Of a stretch of 64,000 nucleotides of DNA, positions 56,408 through 64,000 are shown piece after piece (the first letter of the stretch is position 1; every line of letters begins with the position of its first letter). This DNA comes from Ottelia alismoides (lineage: Eukaryota; Streptophyta; Magnoliopsida; Alismatales; Hydrocharitaceae), in the NCBI GenBank assembly GCA_037367405.1, contig JAZKJV010000679.1, positions 310,001 to 374,000 of the forward strand, written 5' to 3'. A program made the position numbers and the translations under genes. Below the pieces are notes generated by a model. It had not been told where the DNA came from. It ran no database searches and worked only from the letters and a program-made list of their open reading frames with translations.

Positions 56408-56417
56408 AAAATATATC
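56408..56417 (-). promoter_or_regulatory. Candidate TATA box of LIL3
   Basis: Read on the minus strand, GATATATTTTGG lies about 120 bp upstream of the LIL3 ATG (56291). A TATTGG (CCAAT-type) sequence is at about 56379-56384. The MULE at 56501-57342 starts about 90 bp further upstream. Plausible by position only. Confidence 0.3.
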
Positions 56418-56500
56418 TCGAGGGTGCTCGCCGCAAATATTCCTCCGAGGATGGATATGACGTGGATTTCTTTACTCTAAATTATGCGTATTTATTTTTA

Positions 56501-57342
56501 AGAACATTTACAACTATAAATTTGAGTAATTTCGTAATTATACATTTAATTTAAGATAATCACGAATTACACCTAGAACCTCGAATAAATGCTATGTTTT
56601 ACACCCATAACCTTCTGTTATTTTATTTTATTAACTCAACTTGATGATCGAGTTAATGTAACTAATTTGTAATCTAACAGTTGGAAGTAATCAAAAGTAA
56701 AAAAACAGAAAAAGGGAAATATTTTTGGTTGGGTTTGGGGGCATGCATGGGAGATGAAGACTTAGGTGGCGGGGCGAGGATAGGGTGGCGTGGGTCGAGG
56801 GCTTGCATGAAGCAACGGGGGTAGGGAGGTGACGAGGCAGGGCATGGAGGATTGCAGGCAGCTAGGGGGCTTCGACGAGGATTGCAGTCATCGAGGCGAG
56901 GGTGGCATGCGTAGGGGATAGAGGCTTGCAATGGGGCTTTTGAGGTGGAGGGCATCAATAGGGGTACGGGAGGTGGAGGGCGATGGCGTAGGGAGGTGGC
57001 AGGGCAAGGGCTTCCATTCCATAGATGCTTGCAGGCGACGACGGGGCAAGGGGGGTTTCTTTGACAGGAATTGCAGGGAGGGCTTCGACGGGGGTTGCAG
57101 GCATTGGGGATGGGTGGGGGGAGGAAGGAGGTGGCCTCATTTGAAGTAATAAATTCGAAAGGGTATAAAATGTAAATTATTTGAAGGATACCATCGTATT
57201 TAACAGAAAATTGGATGGAAATTATCATTGAACTATAGGTGTAAGAGTTCAGCACTATTCAAGGTCCTGTGTGTAATTCGTGATTATCCAAAGTTACGTA
57301 TATAATTACAAAAATACTTATAATTATGGGTGTAAATATCCA
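56501..57342. mobile_element. MULE (second family), 842 bp, upstream of LIL3
   Basis: Terminal inverted repeats of more than 100 bp. The left 56505-56635 and right 57190-57342 share ATTTAC, CGTAATTATA, GATAATCACGAATTACAC and ACCCATA-type blocks in inverse order. The direct repeat TTATTTTTA (56492-56500 and 57343-57351) is 9 bp, as expected for a Mutator-like element, although AT-rich. The interior (56730-57150) is G-rich with repeated GGCTTGCA and GGATTGCAG phrases and has no transposase. A related left end is at 58606. The open minus-strand frame inside is low complexity. Confidence 0.7.
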
Positions 57343-57351
57343 TTATTTTTA

Positions 57352-58120
57352 CTTGAATGAAACCGTGATTTTTACTGTATGCTTTGAGATGAGAACTTCA
57401 ACTACATTTTTAGCTCATCCGTACGATGACAATAAATGGGAAAAATAATAACTCACAAACAAAAGAGCACAGACATAGGAAAAGGTATCTCGGGGTTTCC
57501 TATATATACACGAGAGATTTTTCGATGGAATTTTGCTATGTCGAGTAAAAGTGATGGGCAATATCTAAGTCTAACCCTACAAAGAAGGTCCCCGTGGGAC
57601 TAAAATACATGACAAAAGGCATATACTTCGGAATTTGTTTATCATGATTAATGGAACCTGTACAAGAATTCATGTTTTTTCAAGGAATGGATATGACCTT
57701 CATGCCATTTTCATTTCTCCTTTTTTTCTCATGAAATTCTATAAAATTGTCATATCTAGTAGCAGTGTCGTTCCTGATATTTCGTAGGTCCTAACAAAAG
57801 AAAAGAATGGGCACTTAATAATTTTTCGAGAAACGATGTACCATTATAGAATCCCATTAAATTTTGGACTTTCGCATTGAGTTGTTGACCTTCGATTCTA
57901 TAAGGATCCATTTTTCGGTGAGTTGTTTCATCGAAATTTGATTTTATAAGGGCACATTTTTAGTGAGTTCTTTTACCGAAAATTCTTATCTATAAGAGTC
58001 CAATAGGATATATACTATTTTTTCTCTAAACTAAAGATTGAAGAACATGTAAAAATGGGCTCCTAAAATTAATGGACCCTGAGCCATTGTACTCATAAAC
58101 TACCCTCAGGGACGGTCATG
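57352..58120. other. Intergenic, no gene seen
   Basis: AT-rich DNA between the MULE and the MATE fragment. A loosely repeated phrase (CATTTTTCGGTGAGTTGTTT and CATTTTTAGTGAGTTCTTTT at about 57909 and 57956) is visible. Nothing else. Confidence 0.45.
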
Positions 58121-58373
58121 GCTAATAGGGGCCCCTGTGGTGTGCTCAACCTCTCATGGGGGATCGTTGTTGCGACGCAATTCTCGTACATTGTGAAGTG
58201 CAAGAGGCGCGACAAGATATGGGAGTTCTTAAGGTTGTCGGTAAAGTCGATTGTGTTGTTATGCTTGGAGGCGTGATACTATCATATAATCTCGCTCTTT
58301 TGTCGTGCTTGTTTAAGGACCTGATTTTGGCTCTTGATTCATTTCATTAGATAAAATGTTTGATATTAAAAAC
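58121..58373 (+). pseudogene. MATE transporter pseudogene fragment (exon 2 end and start of intron 2)
   Basis: Corresponds to the last 80 or so codons of exon 2 in the two MATE genes: LSWGIVVATQFSYIVK, then [19 protein letters not shown]. About 14 codons (the region of [13 protein letters not shown] in the intact genes) are deleted, a TGA replaces the tryptophan codon after LCLEA, and later codons are frameshifted. After the exon end, ATAAAATGTTTGATATTAAAA matches the beginning of intron 2 in MATE gene 1, so it is an unprocessed genomic duplicate and not a retrocopy. It is cut on the right by a foldback element. Confidence 0.8.
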
Positions 58374-58374
58374 G

Positions 58375-58617
58375 AGGGACTTTTACATCACGAATCTTAA
58401 AAACTTTACAAATTACCTTCTCGACTATGCATTTTTCGTAATTATCACATAAATCACGCAAACTTGCAACTCTAACACTACGGAGCCCCGACAAACCCTA
58501 TGGTTAACTCCCCAAAGGGTTGTGGTGTAGGAATCATCAAGTTTCAGAGGTTTATGTGATAATTATGAAGAATACACTATCAAAAAGATAATTCACAAAG
58601 TTTTTAGGGATTTTTAT
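58375..58617. repeat. Foldback MITE, about 240 bp
   Basis: Arms at about 58388-58465 and 58538-58612 are inverted copies, sharing TAAAAACTTT, GTAATTATCACATAAA or AATTATCACATAAA, and AAACTTG blocks. A spacer of about 70 bp lies between. No TSD could be fixed. Confidence 0.55.
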
Positions 58618-58990
58618 ACCCATAACCATGAGTAATTGTGCAATTACAATCATAACCCTGTATAATCATGAATTACATGAGAAAACCTCGAGTAATGCTT
58701 AACTCTTATATGACATAACCTCGTGTTTTGTTTCGTTTGAGATACATGTTATATGTGACGGTTTTCATTGCAAAAGATAAAATTATCCCTGATGTTGATT
58801 ATTAGTTGCAAAAATGCCATCCTTCCCATCTCCCACCAGCTGAGGACCACCTCCTCCCCTGTAGGCCATGCGTCGGTGCCTCCCCCCATTCCCGACCCGT
58901 CGCCGAGCTCATCCCCTTCGGACCACCCCCCAATCGACCTCTCTGACAAGCAAACACCCGAGCTTCTCCTCTCTCGAGAGGCCAAAAGAG
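58606..58990. mobile_element. Left half of a MULE related to 56501-57342
   Basis: 58606-58727 aligns in order with the inverted repeat of the MULE at 56501-57342 (TTTATACCCATAA, TAATCATGAATTACA, ACCTCGAGTAATGC, TTAACTCTTATA). A GC-rich interior follows (58815-58990). The right end is missing; sequence changes character near 58990. Confidence 0.45.
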
Positions 58991-61050
58991 GGGTGTTATG
59001 ACGAGACTTTCGTGATCCGGGTAAAGGTAAAAATGCAGGTCGTTGCGACCCGAACCTCGAAGCTCAATCAACAAGAAATCAAGACCACCAAATCAATAAA
59101 TCAATCACTCAAGTCGAATAGCGGTCTCGTTATTTTATTTAACCTGGTATAGCAACCAGGGTCGAACTCAAGGAGCATGTATTGGCTAAAAGTCTACGAA
59201 GTAGTCAGAAATCAAAATAAAAAGAAAAAATATTTTTGGTGGATTTTGTAGGTTTTTAATTTTTTTGTGATTTTTAATTATGAAGAAAATATAAAATAAA
59301 GCCAAAAAGTCACAATTAACTAATTATTTAACAACACAAATAAAGTCAAAAAATTGAAATAAAAATATTTTTGGATTTTATAATTTTTCAGTTGTTTTTG
59401 TTGATTTTATCGGATTTTTATAATTTTTACTTGATTTTATAAAAATGAAATAAGACAGAAAATTGAAATCAATGCGCAGCTAGAATCTAAAGGTTATTTA
59501 AAAATAATTAAATTACCTATAAAATTCCAAAGATAATTTTGTGAAAAACTACAAGTAAAAACTGAACTACAGGAAAAGAAATTACATTTTTTGAATTTTT
59601 TAAAATTTTTAATGATTTTTATGAGTTTTTTTAGAATTTTTCAATTTTTAAGATTTTTATAAATCCAAATGCAACAAAATTTAGAAAGAAGCAAGAACCC
59701 ACAAAAACAAGCAAACCATAATTTTTTTAGAATTTTTGGAGTGTTTTTAATATTTTTAGTTGGTTTTTAAATTGAAATAGTAGAAAAAATAAGGGTTTTT
59801 GAATTTTTCAAAATACAAAATCAAAACAAAAATGTCTCAAAAAATCAATGAAATTTTTACACAGTGGCAGGGGTCACATGTCCAATTTCATGAAATTTGG
59901 AGTCAATTTGCTATTTTATTCAACCAATAGAACATGCACAACACACAAGGACCTAAGTGCAAATAGTGAAAACTTTCCAGCCAAATAATAACACGTGAAA
60001 TAATGTGGGGCTGAAATTGCAAAAGGTCCAGAAGAGCACGAGGTAAGCATGTGATTCACATAAACAAGGGCATATCTGCCATTCCAATTTATAAAGATGT
60101 AATCAGTGACAGCATTAAACTCTAGGATAAAACATGCAATTGTTCCACAAAGTCACGTGTCAATGCACGTGCTCCACATACAGTAGGACGAAGTTGCAAT
60201 TTAAAACAAACACAAGGTCCTACGTGCAAATTATCCAAACTAAAATAACTACGTAAAATATTTACAAGATTACAAAGGAAATGCAAAACTAAGAATGGCC
60301 TAAGTGAAATTTACCCTCTTTATTATGGATCCTACGGTTGAAGGAGGTCAACTCATGATCGGACGGTTGCAGTTGGCTGGTACCCCTTCGGCGATCAACG
60401 CTCCAGATCAGATCCTCATATGGATCGGACGGCTGCGAGCTTTCCGCAGATGGATGGCGGAGATGAGACCTGGCAGATGAGCTCGATCGGGCGGCGGAGG
60501 AGGGCTCTGGATGAACAGGTTGTCGACGAACTTCGTCCGGCCAATACGCGCGGTGGGGAGCTCCTCCAAGGTTGCTCTGAGAGGGAAAACGATCCTGGTG
60601 GTGGTCCGCAGCAGATGGGCTGCTCCGATGAGGCCAGGGGATCCTGGAGGACCCCGACGATGTCAAGAACCTGGAGCATTGTGCTTCAATGATAGAACCT
60701 CCAGATGAGGTCCATTTGCCTTCGAACCTGCACAGAAAGAAAGCTGGGTCGAGGGCAAAATGCCTCGACCCGGTTACGGGCGAAATGGGTGGACGTGTGA
60801 GGCAGAGCGATGCTCTCCAGCGAGGCGACAGCGGAGGAGAGCCGATGACCCTATTCCTGAGCGAACTAGGGGGAACGAAGGGGTGGAGAACGTGGAGAGG
60901 AGTCCAGTGAAGGATCGCAGGTTCTTTAAATGCATGGCAAGTTAGCACAAGAATTGGCAGGATTGGGCTCTACGGACCAAGTTCGGATACATCATCCATC
61001 AAGCAACCTCAATCCGCTGCAAATATGTCGTGCTACGTATGATGGGAAAG
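58991..61050. other. Repeat-like DNA of unknown class
   Basis: 59000-59200 includes the phrase CAGGGTCGAACTCAAGGAG. 59210-59860 is extremely AT-rich with TTTTTAGAATTTTT-type repeats, and 60290-60950 is GC-rich with overlapping frames on both strands. The contrast suggests a transposon or solo LTR, but I found no paired ends or TSD. The 219-codon minus-strand frame (60948-60289) has no recognisable domain. Confidence 0.35.
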
Positions 61051-61057
61051 ACTTTAG

Positions 61058-61685
61058 TCTAGGGTTGTCAGAAAATTCTCAGGTTCGACATTTGCTCATA
61101 TTTAGCTCGCTAAAAGTTCGATTCAGATTCGATTCGAAAACAAACAAACCGAACCTCAAAAACATAGGTTCGCTCAGGTTCGGTTCGTTAAAAGTCCGAT
61201 TGTATACACACGTATATACATAAAAGTATGTATACATACATATTGTATATATAAGGAAAAAATACATTCTATATTAACATGAGGGATATTCATTTATTGT
61301 TTTCCAAACACATCCGGTCATTCACTCCTAAATTCATACACTTGAGATCAGAGAGTTGGGTTAAAAAAGTTCATATTCCCTATTCCCGAAACCCCATAAA
61401 ACCCTCCCCTACAGCTGTGATTTTTCCCTTTGAATAGAAAAATATGCGCAACATTGATTCTTAAACGAACATTTAATGAACCAAATCGAACTTTTACGAA
61501 CCTTTGATTCTTAAATGAATATTTAATGAACCAAATCGAACTTTTACGAACCTTACCCGATCCAAATCGAATCTGATTACAGATTTCATTTTATCGAGCT
61601 GAATCGAACCCGAGCCTGAAAGTATGCTAAACGAAACAAACCGAACCTGGGTTGGTTCGCTCAAATTTGATTCGTTTACACCTCT
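61058..61685. mobile_element. hAT-like MITE rich in GGTTCG motifs
   Basis: The right end, inverted, reads AGAGGTGTAAACGAATC, a form common in plant hAT MITEs. The left end is TCTAGGGTTGTCAGAA, only partly similar. ACTTTAG flanks both sides (61051-61057 and 61686-61692). The interior has many GAACC/GGTTCG units, and a repeated block with CCAAATCGAACTTTTACG occurs at about 61482 and 61532. Confidence 0.4.
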
Positions 61686-61692
61686 ACTTTAG

Positions 61693-62435
61693 CCACATTT
61701 TTTGTGTGAAAATTAGTTTCTAGAATTAAAAATTCTTTAATATTTTAGGTAGCGTTCGACTACCCCTTAATCCACATCCCCTCTCTCCCCGTGGGTCCCA
61801 CTTTATTCTTTTTTTAAAAAATTAAATATATCAATTTTACATCATCAATCCTATTAAAAAAATAATATACTCTACCATCATATCATATAAAATTTATAAA
61901 CTACTCCGCTTATACTCACTTTTCTAAACTTCAATACAATCACATCACAATAACTACTCATTTTTTTCAAATTTCAATACAATCATATCACCCAAACCCA
62001 CTTCTAACCCAACCCTAGTTTAACCCTCTATCCAAACACCAAAATAAAAAAAATGTTATCATCTACCAATTTAACCCTCCTTAACTCGCCACCAAACGTA
62101 ATCTTAAAGCTTTATGTGGATGCGTGATAGTTTCTAGTTATCTCGAGACAAAGAGACTTTATATAAGAATACATGATCATATCATGTATTATATCATGTC
62201 TATAGTAATTATCTATTTCTTATTCATCACATATCACATGTGTGCTTGCTTTAATAATGGAAACATGCCGATCGAACTTTTATTCAGATCCATCCAACCA
62301 TTGGTCTCACCTACCACCAATATGGAGGGGTCTCAACAAATCGTTAATCTATGATCTACACCCTTATATGCGCTCCTGCTTGTAACTATCAGCGCTCGAA
62401 GGAAGCACACACTTTGCTCTACCCCCTTCCTCGCC
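61693..62435 (+). other. Intergenic and upstream region of MATE gene 2
   Basis: AT-rich. Two TATA-like sites are TTTATATAAG at about 62158-62167 and CCTTATATG at 62362-62370; the second lies about 70 bp before the ATG and fits a core promoter better. It lacks the TACGTCA repeats found upstream of MATE gene 1. Confidence 0.4.
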
Positions 62436-64000
62436 ATGGATTCACCCCTCCTCTCGCAGCCACCGTCCTCGCCTCCCTCGACCGCCGGACATGGCGTGAG
62501 CCCCGAGCTCAACCACCTACTCAACGACATGAGCCGATCACGCGTACAACGTATATGGCTGGCCAGTTGCATAGAACTAGGATTCCTTTGGCGGATCGCC
62601 GCACCCGCTGTGATCGTCTACATGGTGAACTACGTGATGTCGGTGGCGACGCAGATCGCCTCCGGCCACCTTGGTAATCTGGAGCTTGCTGCGGCATCCC
62701 TCGGCAACAATGGGGTTCAGATTTTCTCTTACGGCCTCATGGTAACTCCAACTTTAGTTGAATCATTTCGTTTGTTGATTTCTATTTGTTGGGCCAATGG
62801 TTCGAATTTGATTCTTGATTGATTGCGTAACTAGATGATCATACAACTAATCACTCCATACATAGGTTGTTATTTGGTAACTGGAGGACTAAGAGATGTG
62901 TTCTTTGTAGCTCGGCATGGGCAGCGCAGTGGAGACGCTCTGCGGCCAGGCCTACGGGGCTGGCCGCTATGAGATGCTCGGCGTGTACCTCCAACGGTCC
63001 ACCGTCCTCCTCACCGCAACCGGCGTGCTTCTCACCATCATCTACGCATTCTCCCGTCCGTTACTCCTCCTCATAGGCCAGGCACCCGATATCGCGGCAG
63101 CCGCGGGGATCTTCATCTACGGTTTAATCCCGCAGATCTTCGCGTACGCCGCGAACTTCCCCATCCAGAAGTTCCTGCAGGCACAGAGCATAGTGACCCC
63201 CAGCGCGTACATCTCCGGCGTGACGGCAGCGGTGCACATACTCCTGAGTTGGGTGGCAGTGTATGTGATAAGGTGGGGGCTGGTAGGTGCCTCTCTGGTG
63301 CTCAGCTTCTCGTGGTGGATCATGATCGTTGCGCAATTCGTGTACATTGTGAAGAGCGAGCGGTGCCGCAAGACGTGGACGGGGTTCTCAACGGAGGCCT
63401 TCTCGGGGCTGTGGGAGTTCCTGCGGCTGTCGGTGGCGTCGGCAGTGATGCTGTGCTTGGAGACCTGGTACTTCCAGATACTGGTGCTGCTCACCGGCCT
63501 GCTCAAAGATCCCACCTTGGCTTTGGACTCCCTCTCCATCTGGTGAGCTTTCCGCTTCTTTGTAATATGTACTTTTTATTATAAATTAGTTTATCTAATT
63601 TTGAGAAAAAATTTTAAATTTATAATAACGAATATTATTTGTTGTTTCATTTTTAAATTCATAACAAATGTTATATTACTATACTGTGAAAACAAATCAA
63701 ATAACAACGATTATTTGAAGACTTTTACTGTAATGGTTGATGAATTAGCAATAGTCAGTACGGTTCTTAATGAAAAAGTACATAGAAGTATAGTTATATG
63801 AATATTTAGCAATGGATATCAAATCTATTGCGAATCACGAGAACAAATGATAATTTTATAGTAATGATTGTTAAGAATTTAACAGCAAAAGATACTGAAC
63901 GAAGATTGGAAATGGATGTTATCGTAGGCTAATTTTATTGCAATCAAAAAGCAGTGTTATATATGAGATGTCGGTTTACATGGGCGGATATATTTGCAGC
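62436..64000 (+). CDS. MATE efflux transporter, second copy, first two exons
   Basis: Exon 1 62436-62741, intron 62742-62910, exon 2 62911-63542, intron 63543-63999; both introns are GT-AG. The last base of the window is probably the first base of exon 3, because TATTTGCAG then C matches the exon 3 border of MATE gene 1. Exon 2 is 632 bp in both genes, with the same phase. Residues 1-35 are a short proline/serine-rich head; then [20 protein letters not shown] starts the membrane domain. [40 protein letters not shown] and [20 protein letters not shown] are identical to the first copy. Both exons are intact. It is a tandem paralogue in the same orientation; substrate unknown. Confidence 0.92.

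Noticed and set aside
56674..57255. 193-codon minus-strand frame inside the MULE upstream of LIL3
   Set aside because: Low-complexity proline- and cysteine-rich peptide from a G-rich repeat, extending into the terminal repeats; not a believable gene.
60289..60948. 219-codon minus-strand frame
   Set aside because: No recognisable domain, overlapping frames on the other strand, GC-rich repeat-like DNA; long frames are expected by chance here.
1..64000. CRISPR arrays, tRNA or rRNA genes, a new multigene system
   Set aside because: None seen on reading; repeats present are transposon ends, LTRs, microsatellites or the 284-bp array, and no unexplained group of co-oriented genes exists.

Overview
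The window is nuclear DNA from a flowering plant. The evidence is spliced GT-AG genes for a plant MATE transporter and the chloroplast protein LIL3, plus plant-type LTR retrotransposons primed by initiator-Met tRNA, an L1-type LINE, MULEs and MITEs. GC-rich first exons in both MATE genes hint at a monocot, but this is not proven. I saw no prokaryotic, organellar, CRISPR, rRNA or tRNA features.

Host genes are few. MATE gene 1 (28659-41646, +) has seven exons, all open. MATE gene 2 (62436 onward, +) has its first two exons here, and the window ends on the first base of its exon 3. A broken fragment of a third MATE copy lies at about 58121-58373. LIL3 (56291-47220, -) has three exons. The window is therefore a small MATE cluster with LIL3 on the opposite strand inside it, stretched by transposons.

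Layout. 1-5.8 kb: decayed Ty3/gypsy element running off the left edge, with its LTR. 5.8-6.9 kb: MULE relic. 7.8-12.8 kb: almost intact LINE with a 12-bp target-site duplication (TSD). 13.4-14.0 kb: TRIM (miniature LTR element). 15.0-25.7 kb: full-length Ty1/copia with 2.5-kb LTRs, itself inside a MITE. 26.8-27.0 kb: MITE. 28.7-41.6 kb: MATE gene 1; its 8.9-kb intron 2 holds an older LINE (30812-38792, 11-bp TSD) that was invaded by a truncated copia and by an unusual palindromic TRIM, and next to it a 246-bp MULE-MITE. 42.0-44.6 kb: degenerate tandem array split by a Pack-MULE carrying a fragment of a G-type lectin receptor kinase gene. 47.2-56.3 kb: LIL3; its 8.2-kb intron 1 contains a young copia (LTRs differ at one base) without a recognisable gag. 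56.5-57.3 kb: second MULE family, about 210 bp upstream of the LIL3 start codon. 58.1-61.7 kb: MATE fragment, foldback and hAT-like repeats. 62.4 kb to end: MATE gene 2.

The MATE proteins should export small molecules at the plasma membrane or tonoplast. LIL3 should act in thylakoids in the last steps of chlorophyll and tocopherol precursor supply. Nothing suggests that the two functions are coupled. The most interesting material is transposon structure: a TRIM flanked by an exact TSD but ending in the same (U5) LTR end on both sides, a Pack-MULE whose empty site survives in a neighbouring tandem copy, patchwork filler at a LINE 5' end, and a gag-less copia. I did not find a clearly new multigene system. 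All element boundaries were read by eye.
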